This document shows, piece by piece, positions 19,792-28,197 of a stretch of DNA of 34,888 nucleotides. The DNA comes from Exobacillus caeni (GTDB lineage Bacteria > Bacillota > Bacilli > Bacillales > Guptibacillaceae). The notes under the pieces are model-generated. The model made no database searches. It was not told the origin of the DNA and saw only the letters and a list, made by a program, of their open reading frames with translations. The position numbers and the translations under genes were made by a program. Location of the stretch: NCBI RefSeq assembly GCF_005747095.1, contig NZ_SWLG01000028.1, positions 1-34,888 on the forward strand, written 5' to 3'. Within the stretch, counting starts at the first letter, position 1. Each line of letters opens with the position of its first letter.

Positions 19792-20623
19792 CAGAGGGCT
19801 TGGAAAAGGGATAAGCGCTCTTTTTCCGTCGCAAAATGAGGATGATGCCATCAAGGAAGTAGCAGTGGCAAATCTGCGTCCTAATCCCTACCAACCGCGA
19901 AAAACATTTGACCCGGAAGGAATCCAGGAGTTAAAGAAATCGATAGCAGAACATGGAGTCCTTCAACCATTGATTGTTCGTAAAAGTATAAAAGGCTTTG
20001 AAATCGTTGCCGGGGAAAGAAGGTACCGTGCTTCTAAGGAAGCAGGATTAAAAGTAGTACCTGTCATTGTAAAAGAGCTTACAGATCAGCAAATGATGGA
20101 AATTGCACTTATTGAAAACCTTCAGCGGGAAAATTTAAATCCTATTGAAGAAGCGCAGGCATACCAGAAGTTAATGAAAGAAATCGGACTGACACAGGAG
20201 GAGCTTGCAAAAAGGCTTGGAAAGAGCAGGCCCCATCTTGCTAACTTCCTGAGACTACTGCAATTGCCTGAAGAAGTGCAAACACTAATTGCAGAAGGAA
20301 ACCTTTCGATGGGGCATGGCAGGACTTTGCTTGGACTTAAGAAAAAGCAAAACGTGATGCTGGTCGTTGAAAAAGTACTAAAAGAAAAGTTGAACGTTCG
20401 CCAATTGGAACAGTTGATCACCAGGCTGAACGAAAATGTTCCACGTGAAACACAAAAGAAGGAAGACAAGAAAGATGTTTTTTTAAAGCAAAAAGAGACC
20501 GTATTACGGGATCGGTTCGGTACTGCTGTGTCGATTAAAAAGAATAAGAAAAAGGGAAGAATTGAAATCGAGTTTTTCTCACAGGATGATCTGGAACGTA
20601 TTTTAGATATGCTAGAAGGTTAA
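19784..20623 (+). CDS. spo0J: Chromosome partitioning protein Spo0J (ParB)
   Basis: This is a parS-binding CTPase clamp that spreads from parS, loads SMC and stimulates Soj. It is 279 residues. The N-terminal Soj-activating tail is MASRGLGKGISALF. The CTP-binding motif is GERRYRA at 77-83, followed by ENLQRENL. The DNA-binding helix-turn-helix is LTQEELAKRLGKSRPHLANFLRLL, and the C-terminal dimer domain ends DDLERILDMLEG. The ATG at 19784 lies inside the end of soj, so the two genes are translationally coupled. A perfect-looking parS lies inside the coding sequence. Confidence 0.97.
   Translation: MASRGLGKGISALFPSQNEDDAIKEVAVANLRPNPYQPRKTFDPEGIQELKKSIAEHGVLQPLIVRKSIKGFEIVAGERRYRASKEAGLKVVPVIVKELTDQQMMEIALIENLQRENLNPIEEAQAYQKLMKEIGLTQEELAKRLGKSRPHLANFLRLLQLPEEVQTLIAEGNLSMGHGRTLLGLKKKQNVMLVVEKVLKEKLNVRQLEQLITRLNENVPRETQKKEDKKDVFLKQKETVLRDRFGTAVSIKKNKKKGRIEIEFFSQDDLERILDMLEG
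20437..20452. other. parS: parS centromere site inside spo0J
   Basis: TGTTCCACGTGAAACA is a 16-base near-palindrome. It is a match to the parS consensus (TGTTNCACGTGAAACA) and, as I recall, identical to the site within B. subtilis spo0J. It is about 10 kb from oriC, within the usual origin-proximal zone. No second parS was seen in this window. Confidence 0.95.
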
Positions 20624-20656
20624 TTGTAGAACGCATGAAAGCGAGATATACTAAAT

Positions 20657-20695
20657 AAAGCATAAACCGCTTGAAAAGGGTTTATGCTTTTTGTT
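20657..20695 (+). terminator. Terminator after spo0J
   Basis: The 12-bp stem AAAGCATAAACC (20657-20668) / GGTTTATGCTTT (20679-20690) with a ten-base loop is followed by TT and further T's. Confidence 0.85.
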
Positions 20696-20753
20696 CAATT
20701 CTCTTCCAAGATAGTTCCTTTTTTAGAGGATAGAGATAGATAGGAGGAAACCA

Positions 20754-21908
20754 ATGATTTACTTTGACAATGCTGCTTCATCCTTTCCTAAACCTCCTGC
20801 AGTGTCAGAAGCGGTAATGGAAGCAATAACGGAATATGGAGCAAATCCTGGAAGAAGCGGGCATGCGCTTGCGACAAGAGCGGGAAATGTGATCAATCAA
20901 ACAAGAAAAAAACTTGCTGGATTATTTGGGTTATCAGATCCGAACCATGTCGTTTTCGCCAATAATGCAACGGCTGCATTAAATCAGGGGATAAAAGGAT
21001 TTCCTTTTACTAAAGGAGACCATGTACTAACGACCTCCTATGAACACAACTCTGTCAGAAGACCTCTTGAAGCACTGAAAAGGGAAAAGGGAATTGCTGT
21101 TTCTTATTTTAAGCCCGAGCAAAATGGGGATTTTGATATAGGCCAATTCGAAAAAGAAATTCTTCCTGAAACAAGGATGATCATTGCCAGCCATGCTTCC
21201 AATCTAACAGGGATGATCTTGCCTATTGAAGAAATAGGAGAACTGGCAAAAAAAAGAAACATACGTTTTTTAGTAGACGCTTCACAGTCTGCAGGAATAT
21301 TGCCGATCCATATGGAGAAAATGCACATTGATCTTCTCGCATTTCCCGGCCACAAAGGGCTTCTTGGCCCTCAGGGAACAGGTGCGTTATTGATTGGCGG
21401 AACCATAGATTTAAACCCGCTTATCCATGGGGGGACAGGAGGGGCTTCAGAAGAAATCGGCCAGCCTGATGAAATGCCTGCCAGGTTTGAAAGCGGAACG
21501 TTAAATACTCCGGGGATCGCAGGGCTGTCTGCAGGTATCGATGAAGTAAACCGGCTTGGGATTCGCCAAATTTTTGGACACGAATGGGAGTTAACGAAGC
21601 GATTCATGGATGGGTTAGATATAATCGGGGGAATTACCTATTACGGTCCTGAAAAAAACGTTGAACGCACTTCGGTTGTTCCGTTTACCATCGAAGGTAT
21701 CGATAGCCATGAAATAGCGATCATTCTTGACCAGCATTACCAAATGGCTGTAAGAGCAGGTTTGCATTGTTCGCCGATCGGACATGAATCAATCGGCACG
21801 ATTGAGAAAGGTGCTGTTAGAGTAAGCTTTGGATTGTATAATACAACTGAAGAAGTCGAGAAGCTTTTACAAGCTATAGAAGAGATAAAAATCGGGTATC
21901 TTGGATAG
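20754..21908 (+). CDS. Class V aminotransferase, cysteine desulfurase-like
   Basis: This 384-residue, PLP-dependent protein is of the cysteine desulfurase (NifS/IscS-like) family. Substrate and partner are not known from sequence. The PLP lysine is expected at Lys201 in FPGHKGLLGPQG, the ring-stacking histidine at His97 (SYEHNS) and the pyridine-binding aspartate at Asp175 (LVDASQSAG). A cysteine in the active-site loop region is present at Cys339 (AGLHCSPIGHE), consistent with sulfur transfer. FESGTLNTPGIAGL is typical of the subgroup of standalone desulfurase-like proteins. AGGAGG lies six bases before the ATG. It is followed ten bases later by a DUF554 membrane protein, so the two probably form an operon. 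The family call is firm; the reaction is inferred. Confidence 0.85.
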   Translation: MIYFDNAASSFPKPPAVSEAVMEAITEYGANPGRSGHALATRAGNVINQTRKKLAGLFGLSDPNHVVFANNATAALNQGIKGFPFTKGDHVLTTSYEHNSVRRPLEALKREKGIAVSYFKPEQNGDFDIGQFEKEILPETRMIIASHASNLTGMILPIEEIGELAKKRNIRFLVDASQSAGILPIHMEKMHIDLLAFPGHKGLLGPQGTGALLIGGTIDLNPLIHGGTGGASEEIGQPDEMPARFESGTLNTPGIAGLSAGIDEVNRLGIRQIFGHEWELTKRFMDGLDIIGGITYYGPEKNVERTSVVPFTIEGIDSHEIAIILDQHYQMAVRAGLHCSPIGHESIGTIEKGAVRVSFGLYNTTEEVEKLLQAIEEIKIGYLG

Positions 21909-21917
21909 GAGAAGCAC

Positions 21918-22640
21918 ATGATTTTATTGGGAACGATAGTTAACGGAGCTGCAATCATTATTGGAACATTAATCGGAAGTATATGTACAAGGATACCAGA
22001 AAATATGAAGACGACCGTGATCCATGGACTTTCTCTTGTCGTTGTGGTGATCGGCTTGCAGATGGCTATGAAAAGCGAGCAGTTTCTCATTGTTATCGGG
22101 AGCCTTATCCTCGGCGGGATTTTAGGAGAATATTGGCAGCTGGAAGAGCGGCTGAACGCACTTGGCCGTTGGATCGAAGTGAAGACTGGTGCAGCTGCAA
22201 GCAAAGGGAGTATCGCCCAGGCGTTCGTTACTGCTACACTTGTCTTTGTCGTCGGTGCATTAGCGATAGTCGGTGCACTGGACAGCGGGCTTAGAGGCGA
22301 CCATGCTGTACTGTACACGAAATCGATGATCGATGGTTTTATGTCCGTGATGTTCACTGCGACGCTGGGCATAGGAGTTGCTTTTTCTGCCATTCCAGTT
22401 GTCGTATACCAGGGGTTGATCGTTTTATTCGCATCGCAGATTGACCGGTTCGTGCCTCAGGTTATTATGGACCAATTTATCGTAGAAATGACATCGACCG
22501 GCGGGATTTTAATCCTTGCGATCGGCCTTAACTTACTTGGATTAACAAAAATCAGGGTTGCTAACTTCCTTCCGAGTCTCTTCGTAACAGCAGCAATCGT
22601 AACTGCGGTCTTTTACTGGAACCAATGGAGTTTAATTTGA
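21918..22640 (+). CDS. DUF554 family membrane protein
   Basis: This 240-residue integral membrane protein has about six or seven hydrophobic segments (for example residues 2-21, 35-52, 55-70, 95-115 and 195-235). The start (MILLGTIVNGAAIIIGTLIGS) and the LAIVGALDSGLRGD block are typical of DUF554 (YqgA/YdfK-like), whose function is unknown. It begins ten bases after the desulfurase-like gene and has GGAGAAG just upstream, so a joint transcript is likely. Nothing in the sequence shows what it might transport. Confidence 0.8.
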   Translation: MILLGTIVNGAAIIIGTLIGSICTRIPENMKTTVIHGLSLVVVVIGLQMAMKSEQFLIVIGSLILGGILGEYWQLEERLNALGRWIEVKTGAAASKGSIAQAFVTATLVFVVGALAIVGALDSGLRGDHAVLYTKSMIDGFMSVMFTATLGIGVAFSAIPVVVYQGLIVLFASQIDRFVPQVIMDQFIVEMTSTGGILILAIGLNLLGLTKIRVANFLPSLFVTAAIVTAVFYWNQWSLI

Positions 22641-22658
22641 ATACGCATCTGTTATGCC

Positions 22659-22691
22659 AGTCTGTTTCCTTTAAGGAGACAGACTTTTTTT
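22659..22691 (+). terminator. Terminator after the DUF554 gene
   Basis: The long stem AGTCTGTTTCC / GGAGACAGACT (22659-22669 / 22675-22685, one G-T pair) has a T-run from 22685. It lies between two convergent genes. Confidence 0.85.
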
Positions 22692-22784
22692 ACCGTATAA
22701 GACCGTCGTTGAAAAGTTTAAGAGTATAAATAAGGCAAACTGCGCCTCCGTCTTCCTCTAAGGCTTGATTTCGGCGAGTTTCCT

Positions 22785-23423
22785 TTAAGGCAGTTGCAGC
22801 AAGTCATCGCTGAATGAAGTTCTTAATGAACGCTTTGTGTTCGGTTCTACATTAGCTGGCCGCATTTTTTGGCTTGAAAGGGAAATCCCGTCAGCAATAA
22901 GGTCTGCCATTTTCATAACTAGATTCAGCCGGGTGTTTTGAAGCACAAAATATTCCATAAACCCGCTTACATTTACAATTCCAGTCATATGGATGTCTCC
23001 TACGGGCGGCAGTTCTTTCTTCACTCCTGCTCCCGGCTTCACAGGTCCGTCAGCCAAACAAACGACACCGACTGAACTTAAGCGGCCGAGACAGGCATCG
23101 ATACCAATAATGAATGGCTTTGAATACGTTTGGTTTATTTGCTCCATCGTTTCTTGTAAATTCACGGCATGAACCGGTTGGTCCAGGGTTCCATAAACAT
23201 CAAAGCTGGTATTTTTTTGCTTTAATTTTGAACCGATCAGTGGCCCCAACGCGTCTCCAGTTGAACGGTCTGTTCCAATGCAGACAACCACGAGAGGCTC
23301 TTCATGTGAAGAAGGGATCATTTCGTTTAACTTTTCGGAAAGCATTTTATCTGCAAAAGGTTCTTCATGATGAATACGGAATGTCGAAGGCTTTTTAGGA
23401 AAAAACTTGTCTCGAAGATTCAT
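22785..23423 (-). CDS. yyaC: Spore protease-like protein YyaC
   Basis: This 212-residue member of the YyaC family is distantly related in fold to the spore germination protease GPR. Conserved runs are VVVCIGTDRSTGDALGP, the DACLG block (IIGIDACLGRLSSVG), GPVKPGAGVKKELPPVGD and VSGFMEYFVLQNTRLNLVM. In B. subtilis YyaC is linked to sporulation; its activity is not settled. The start at 23423 (MNLRDKFF) follows AAGGAGA by seven bases. The frame is open upstream for 20 more codons, with a low-complexity Tyr-rich run that is not real protein. It is one of only two genes here that oppose the rightward fork. The short upstream region contains GTATA and GTATACT blocks that vaguely resemble a forespore promoter, but I cannot assign one. 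Confidence 0.9.
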   Translation of the reverse strand: MNLRDKFFPKKPSTFRIHHEEPFADKMLSEKLNEMIPSSHEEPLVVVCIGTDRSTGDALGPLIGSKLKQKNTSFDVYGTLDQPVHAVNLQETMEQINQTYSKPFIIGIDACLGRLSSVGVVCLADGPVKPGAGVKKELPPVGDIHMTGIVNVSGFMEYFVLQNTRLNLVMKMADLIADGISLSSQKMRPANVEPNTKRSLRTSFSDDLLQLP

Positions 23424-23534
23424 AGGATTCTCTCCTTTGTAATAGTAGTAACAGTATACGGAATAAATGTAGGTTCTATACATAAAGAGCTGAATTTACC
23501 TCGTAACCTGGATGATCAATAAGGAGGAGAGAGC

Positions 23535-24557
23535 ATGTGGCAGGGCGGATTAAAATGGTTGTTTTTAATCATGGGAACGATGATTGGCGCCGGTTATGCT
23601 TCCGGAAGAGAACTCTGGCAATTTTTCGGCCAGGAAAGTGTACTGGCTATTGTTTTATTTACCGTTTTGTTTAGCATTTCTTGCTTTGTAATAATGAAAA
23701 TAAGCTTTCAAAAGAAATCTGTTCATTATTTGCCGATCTTAGAAATGCTTGTCGGAAAAAAGCTAACTTCTTTATACGATTTGCTCATTATTTTGTACTT
23801 GTTTACTACAACGGTAGTCATGTTCGCCGGTGGTGGAGCAACCATCGAAGTATTGCACTTTCCGTACTGGATCGGTATAGGTGTGTTGGCATTTCTGGTG
23901 GTGATCCTATTTTTCTGGGATATAAATGGGATGCTGAACATGAATGCCTTTATTTTGCCAATGTTAATCTTCCTTCTGCTCCTGGTCCTCGGAGGTTTTA
24001 TTTCGCATCATCAGGAATCCTTTTTTATCGATTGGCAGCATCAGGCGAACTGGCCCTCAGCCTTTACATTTACCGCATTAAATATTTTGCCGCTTGTGGC
24101 AGTTCTTTCAGCAATTGGACACGAAATAAAGAACGAAGGAGAGATATGGATCGCGAGTCTCGGAAGCGGATTGATTCTTGGTGCGATCTCCTTTTTATAT
24201 AACCAGTCCCTTATACAGGTGGCCCATGAATTAATTGTTTATGAGATACCGCTCTTTGCTATATTGAAAAATTCATCATACTACATGGTTATTGTGATGT
24301 CCGTACTCTTATGGGCAGCGATCTATACGACAGCTGTGAGTGGCGTTTTTGGATTAACCGCACGTTTTAGAAACATGTTCCGTTTGCCGCTCTGGATGAC
24401 AGCGTTGTTTATTGTCGCTTCGATGCTGCCTTTTACTAGTTTTGGTTTTTCAACGTTAGTCGCTTTCCTATACCCTTTATATGGCGTTCTTAACCTTTAT
24501 ATTTTAGCTTCTATCTTGATTTTCCCCCTCTTGAGAAGGTATGATTTGATATCATAG
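23535..24557 (+). CDS. YkvI-like membrane protein (APC-superfamily type)
   Basis: This 340-residue protein has about ten predicted membrane helices. The first helix carries GTMIGAGYASGRELWQFF. This glycine-rich broken-helix pattern is seen in APC-superfamily transporters and in the B. subtilis YkvI family. There are no soluble domains. The substrate is unknown. It has an AAGGAGGAGAG ribosome-binding site and is divergent from yyaC. It is followed 24 bases later by an MscS-type channel, so co-transcription is likely. Confidence 0.75.
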   Translation: MWQGGLKWLFLIMGTMIGAGYASGRELWQFFGQESVLAIVLFTVLFSISCFVIMKISFQKKSVHYLPILEMLVGKKLTSLYDLLIILYLFTTTVVMFAGGGATIEVLHFPYWIGIGVLAFLVVILFFWDINGMLNMNAFILPMLIFLLLLVLGGFISHHQESFFIDWQHQANWPSAFTFTALNILPLVAVLSAIGHEIKNEGEIWIASLGSGLILGAISFLYNQSLIQVAHELIVYEIPLFAILKNSSYYMVIVMSVLLWAAIYTTAVSGVFGLTARFRNMFRLPLWMTALFIVASMLPFTSFGFSTLVAFLYPLYGVLNLYILASILIFPLLRRYDLIS

Positions 24558-24581
24558 AGATTGACGTTTAGGAGGGATTGG

Positions 24582-25478
24582 ATGGGGAAGCTAAACCGGC
24601 TCTGGGCAAAAATGTATGACGATTATCTTGCTAACACAGAGCTCTGGGTTGATTTATCCTTTTCAGCTTTAAAAATTATTGCCATTGTCATAGGAACATG
24701 GCTTTTTATAAAAATCGGCAAATCAATGTTGAACCGAATTTTTCACTTTCGGCTAAGAAGTCCTCTCCGGCTTGAAGAACGCCGTGAAGCCACATTGATC
24801 CGTTTGATTGAAAATGTGTTTACGTATGCAGTTTACTTTATTGCGTTTATTATGGTTCTAAGTGAGCTTGGTGTTGATGTCAGAACCTTGATCGCTGGTG
24901 CTGGAGTCGTCGGGCTTGCTGTCGGGTTCGGTGCGCAAAACCTTGTTCGCGATATCATTTCCGGATTTTTCATTATTTTTGAAAAGCAATTTTCAGTAGG
25001 CGACTATGTAAAAATTTCAAGTTTTGAAGGTTTTGTGGAAGAGATCGGGGTTCGGATTACAAAAATAAAAAGCTGGACAGGAGAGCTTCATATTATACCG
25101 AATGGAAGTATAGCAGAGGTTACGAACTTTTCTGTTCATAACAGTGTGGCAGTTGTAGATATTAGCATTGCCTATGAAGAAAATATTCCAGAAGCAGAAG
25201 AAGCGGTTGTGAAGCTCCTTGATGAACTGTACGAAAAGCATGAAGAGATGGTCGCAAAGCCTGAGTACCTTGGTGTCCAAACGCTTGGTGCTTCTGAAGT
25301 GGTAATGAGAATCACGGCGGAAGTTACTCCGATGGCACATTGGAAAATCGGACGTTTGATCAGAAAAGCAGTAAAGCTTCGTTTAGATGAACTTGGAATC
25401 GAAATACCATTCCCACGGCTTGTAATGTATCAGCGGGATGAAAATGGGAATAAAGAAATCAGCAAAGCAAGTGAGTAG
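24582..25478 (+). CDS. Small-conductance mechanosensitive channel, MscS family
   Basis: This 298-residue MscS-family channel opens on membrane tension to release solutes on osmotic downshift. There are about three membrane helices in the first 130 residues. The pore helix is in GAGVVGLAVGFGAQNLVRDI, followed by FFIIFEKQFSVGDYV, the family hallmark. A beta domain (IRMTKIKSWTGELHIIPNG-like, here ITKIKSWTGELHIIPNG) and an alpha-beta C-terminus follow. It resembles B. subtilis YkuT. The ATG at 24582 has AGGAGG six or seven bases upstream. The frame's earlier TTG at 24561 has no site. Confidence 0.92.
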   Translation: MGKLNRLWAKMYDDYLANTELWVDLSFSALKIIAIVIGTWLFIKIGKSMLNRIFHFRLRSPLRLEERREATLIRLIENVFTYAVYFIAFIMVLSELGVDVRTLIAGAGVVGLAVGFGAQNLVRDIISGFFIIFEKQFSVGDYVKISSFEGFVEEIGVRITKIKSWTGELHIIPNGSIAEVTNFSVHNSVAVVDISIAYEENIPEAEEAVVKLLDELYEKHEEMVAKPEYLGVQTLGASEVVMRITAEVTPMAHWKIGRLIRKAVKLRLDELGIEIPFPRLVMYQRDENGNKEISKASE

Positions 25479-25510
25479 TTTTCTATCATACCGGGTCAGG
25501 AGGAATACAG

Positions 25511-25708
25511 GTGGTTGAAAAAGAATTTGGATTAAAAGATGTCGTCGAAATGAAAAAAGCACATCCCTGCGGAACAAATGAATGGCAAATTATACGTATG
25601 GGAGCTGATATTCGTATTAAATGCCTGGGGTGTGAACATAGCGTCATGATGCCGAGAAAAGAGTTTTCCCGGAAACTGAAAAAAGTACTCGTCAAGCATG
25701 AAGAGTAA
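25511..25708 (+). CDS. yyzM: DUF951 family protein YyzM
   Basis: This 65-residue protein starts at GTG after a strong AGGAGG. The family pattern is clear: DVVEMKKAHPCGTNEWQIIRMGADIRIKCLGCEHSVMMPR. CG and CLGC suggest a possible metal site, although only three cysteines are present in the protein. The function is unknown. It commonly lies just before ychF in Firmicutes, as here, though a terminator and a new promoter separate the two. Confidence 0.9.
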   Translation: MVEKEFGLKDVVEMKKAHPCGTNEWQIIRMGADIRIKCLGCEHSVMMPRKEFSRKLKKVLVKHEE

Positions 25709-25716
25709 GCAAATTA

Positions 25717-25738
25717 AGTCGCCATAAGGCGGCTTTTT
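25717..25738 (+). terminator. Terminator after yyzM
   Basis: The stem AGTCGCC (25717-25723) / GGCGGCT (25728-25734) with an ATAA loop is followed by a T-run. A second, weaker inverted repeat (CACCGAT / ATCGGTG, 25755-25773) lies just after it. Confidence 0.85.
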
Positions 25739-25791
25739 AAATTAACTTCTCCTACACCGATCACAAATCGGTGCCCTGTCCCCTAAAACGC

Positions 25792-25820
25792 TTGTCTTTT
25801 CCCCCCTTACTTACTATAAT
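25792..25820 (+). promoter_or_regulatory. Probable sigma-A promoter of ychF
   Basis: TTGTCT (25792-25797), 17-base spacer with a C-run, TATAAT (25815-25820). It would give a leader of about 250 bases before ychF. Confidence 0.65.
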
Positions 25821-25940
25821 TGGGAAGGACTGTGTCCGTTTTAAACTAGGCTATGATTAATAATCTCCAGGGAATTTTTGTGATTTAAAAATTGGAACTA
25901 CAAAGCGACATACCTTTGATCCCCCCTAAAAAGATAGATT

Positions 25941-25996
25941 CTTATTCATTTAAAAGCTTTGTCATGCTCGCATGTTAAAAGTTTTAAATGAATAAG
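25941..25996 (+). other. 15-bp stem-loop in the ychF leader
   Basis: CTTATTCATTTAAAA (25941-25955) pairs perfectly with TTTTAAATGAATAAG (25982-25996). The 26-base loop contains a smaller inverted repeat, CATG CTCG CATG. No T-run follows, so it is not a terminator. A five-codon mini-frame (26015-26032) preceded by GGGAGAG lies between it and ychF. The rest of the 368-base yyzM-ychF gap shows nothing else. Confidence 0.5.
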
Positions 25997-26076
25997 GGCC
26001 GCGGGAGAGTAAAAATGCTAACTTCTAAATAATTTCCTAAGATTACTTAACGATATAAACTGAAGGAGTGACCGAG

Positions 26077-27177
26077 ATGGCTTTAACCACCGGTATAGTA
26101 GGACTTCCTAACGTAGGGAAATCCACTTTATTCAATGCAATCACACAGGCGGGAGCTGAATCTGCGAACTACCCGTTCTGTACAATCGACCCCAACGTCG
26201 GAATCGTAGAAGTTCCCGATGAACGCCTTTACAAGCTGACAGAGCTTGTTAACCCGAAGAAAACCGTCCCAACAGCTTTCGAATTCACTGATATCGCTGG
26301 AATCGTAAAGGGAGCGAGCAAAGGCGAAGGGCTTGGAAACAAATTCTTGTCCCATATTCGCCAGGTTGATGCTATCTCACATGTTGTTCGCTGCTTTGAA
26401 GATGAAAACATCACCCACGTTTCAGGTAAAGTAGATCCGATTGAAGACATTGAAACGATTAACCTTGAGTTAGTTCTTGCTGACCTTGAAACCGTGGACA
26501 AGCGCATTCAGCGTGTTGAAAAGATGGCAAAGCAAAAAGACAAAGCATCTCTGGCAGAATTTGAAGTGTTGAAAAAGGTGAAGGAAGTGCTTGAAGCAGA
26601 AAAATCTGCAAGAAGCCTTGATTTAACCGAGGATGAGAAGAAAATTATCCACGGCCTTCATTTATTAACGATGAAACCTGTTTTATATGTAGCCAACGTT
26701 AGTGAAGATGATCTGCTCGATCCTGCTGGAAACGAGTACGTGCAGCGTGTACGAGAATATGCTGCTGAAGAAAATGCGGAAGTTATCGTAATTTGTGCTA
26801 AAATCGAATCCGAAATCGCTGAGCTTGATGGAGAAGAGAAGAAAGCGTTCTTAGAAGAAATCGGTATCGAGGAGCCAGGGCTTGACAAGCTGATCCGTGC
26901 CGCATATAAGCTGCTTGGCCTAGCTACTTATTTTACGGCGGGTGTTCAGGAAGTCAGAGCATGGACGTTCCGCCAGGGAATGAAAGCACCACAGGCTGCG
27001 GGAATTATCCATACTGATTTTGAAAGAGGTTTTATCCGCGCAGAAATTGTTGCTTATGAAGATTTGATGGAAGCTGGTTCCATGGCAGCTGCAAAAGAAA
27101 AAGGGAAAGTTCGCCTGGAAGGAAAAGACTACGTCGTTCAAGACGGCGATGTAATCCATTTCCGTTTTAACGTTTAA
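26077..27177 (+). CDS. ychF: Redox-regulated ATPase YchF (Obg-family)
   Basis: This 366-residue protein has the exact length typical of YchF/OLA1. It is an Obg-family P-loop protein that prefers ATP to GTP and associates with ribosomes. G1 is GLPNVGKS at residues 9-16, followed by the switch region and [21 protein letters not shown] coiled-coil insert (about 130-200) and a C-terminal TGS domain ([20 protein letters not shown]-like, here [17 protein letters not shown]) ending [11 protein letters not shown] complete it. The ATG at 26077 is eight bases after GGAG and matches the family start. The GTG at 26068 overlaps the ribosome-binding site. Confidence 0.97.
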   Translation: MALTTGIVGLPNVGKSTLFNAITQAGAESANYPFCTIDPNVGIVEVPDERLYKLTELVNPKKTVPTAFEFTDIAGIVKGASKGEGLGNKFLSHIRQVDAISHVVRCFEDENITHVSGKVDPIEDIETINLELVLADLETVDKRIQRVEKMAKQKDKASLAEFEVLKKVKEVLEAEKSARSLDLTEDEKKIIHGLHLLTMKPVLYVANVSEDDLLDPAGNEYVQRVREYAAEENAEVIVICAKIESEIAELDGEEKKAFLEEIGIEEPGLDKLIRAAYKLLGLATYFTAGVQEVRAWTFRQGMKAPQAAGIIHTDFERGFIRAEIVAYEDLMEAGSMAAAKEKGKVRLEGKDYVVQDGDVIHFRFNV

Positions 27178-27187
27178 TTGATAGGAC

Positions 27188-27216
27188 TTGTTTTTTTATA
27201 ATAGTTTTGGTATAAT
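27188..27216 (+). promoter_or_regulatory. Sigma-A promoter of rpsF-ssb-rpsR
   Basis: TTGTTT (27188-27193), 17-base spacer, TATAAT (27211-27216). It produces a leader of about 85 bases that contains the S6:S18-type structure. Confidence 0.75.
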
Positions 27217-27253
27217 CTTTATCTGTGAGTAATTAGGTAATAAACTACAATTA

Positions 27254-27297
27254 CTCCTTGCTCCTGTTTTGGACAGGGGCCGTTAGACCAAAAGGAG
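27254..27297 (+). promoter_or_regulatory. S6:S18-type ribosomal protein leader
   Basis: An outer stem CTCCTT (27254-27259) / AAGGAG (27292-27297) encloses an inner stem CTCCTGT (27261-27267) / ACAGGGG (27273-27279) with loop TTTGG. The asymmetric internal loop CCGTTAGACC (27280-27289) contains the CCG expected of the S6:S18 mRNA motif, which mimics the S6/S18 site on 16S rRNA. The outer right arm is the Shine-Dalgarno sequence of rpsF, so complex binding would hide it and shut off translation. Confidence 0.75.
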
Positions 27298-27306
27298 GTG
27301 AACGGA

Positions 27307-27612
27307 ATGCGTAACTACGAAATCATGTACATTATCCGTCCAAACATTGAGGAGGATGCTCAAAAAGCGCTAGTTGAGCGTTTTAACGGTATCTTAACTG
27401 ACAATGGTGCGGAGATTAATGAAACAAAAGAGATGGGCAAACGCCGTCTTGCTTACGAAATCAACGATTTCAACAGTGGAATCTACATGGTTCTTAACAT
27501 CAACAGTAACAACGAAGCGATTGAAGAATTCAGTCGTCTTATGAAGATTAACGACGATGTTCTACGTTTCATGGTTGTTAACCTTGAAGATGAAAAAATC
27601 AACAATAAATAA
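27307..27612 (+). CDS. rpsF: 30S ribosomal protein S6
   Basis: S6 binds S18 and 16S rRNA in the platform of the small subunit. The product is about 101 residues and begins [17 protein letters not shown]. Conserved blocks are [20 protein letters not shown] and [14 protein letters not shown]. The ATG at 27307 is eight bases after AAGGAGG. An upstream GTG (27298) overlaps that site. It is first gene of the rpsF-ssb-rpsR operon, with ssb 30 bases downstream. Confidence 0.97.
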   Translation: MRNYEIMYIIRPNIEEDAQKALVERFNGILTDNGAEINETKEMGKRRLAYEINDFNSGIYMVLNINSNNEAIEEFSRLMKINDDVLRFMVVNLEDEKINNK

Positions 27613-27642
27613 TAGATATAATTATTAATGGGAGGGGTTCTG

Positions 27643-28143
27643 ATGCTTAATCGCGTTGTTCTCGTAGGACGTTTAACAAGAGATCCGGAGCTGCGTTATA
27701 CCCCGAATGGTGTTGCTGTAGCTAACTTCACTCTGGCGGTCAACCGCCCGTTTACGAATCAACAGGGTGACCGTGAAGCGGACTTCATCAATATTGTCGT
27801 GTGGCGCAGACAGGCTGAAAATGCTGCCAATTTCCTGAAAAAAGGAAGCCTTGCAGGCGTGGATGGCCGTGTGCAAACACGCTCATATGAAAATAATCAG
27901 GGACAAAAGGTTTTTGTAACTGAAGTTATGGCTGAAAGTGTTCAATTCCTTGAGCCTAAGAACGGCGGACAAGGAGGCGGCAATTTCGGAGGTCCTTCAA
28001 GAGACAACAACGATTATCAGGGCCAAAACCAAAATCGAAATCAAAATCAAGGCAGAAAATCCGATTTTTCCAACTTCGATGACGATCCATTCGCAAGTGA
28101 CGGAAAACCTATCGATATTTCTGACGACGATTTACCATTCTAA
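27643..28143 (+). CDS. ssb: Single-stranded DNA-binding protein SsbA
   Basis: SSB is a tetrameric protein that coats single-stranded DNA in replication and repair. The product is 166 residues. The N-terminal OB-fold ([20 protein letters not shown] to about residue 105) carries [19 protein letters not shown] Gly/Asn/Gln-rich linker follows, and the C-terminus is the conserved acidic tip DDDLPF, the docking site for partner proteins. The ATG at 27643 follows GGGAGG by seven bases. An upstream ATG at 27628 overlaps the site. It sits between rpsF and rpsR as in B. subtilis. Confidence 0.97.
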   Translation: MLNRVVLVGRLTRDPELRYTPNGVAVANFTLAVNRPFTNQQGDREADFINIVVWRRQAENAANFLKKGSLAGVDGRVQTRSYENNQGQKVFVTEVMAESVQFLEPKNGGQGGGNFGGPSRDNNDYQGQNQNRNQNQGRKSDFSNFDDDPFASDGKPIDISDDDLPF

Positions 28144-28197
28144 TAAAGCTGTTTTTTAACGGTTATAAACAGCAAATAATAAGAAGGAGGGAAAATC

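Noticed and set aside
21983-22294. A 103-codon frame overlapping the DUF554 gene
   Set aside because: It is a second-frame shadow of a convincing membrane protein and has no ribosome-binding site of its own.
25755-25773. Second hairpin (CACCGAT / ATCGGTG) after the yyzM terminator
   Set aside because: No T-run follows and a good terminator already precedes it. Perhaps a repeat fragment, but too little to call.
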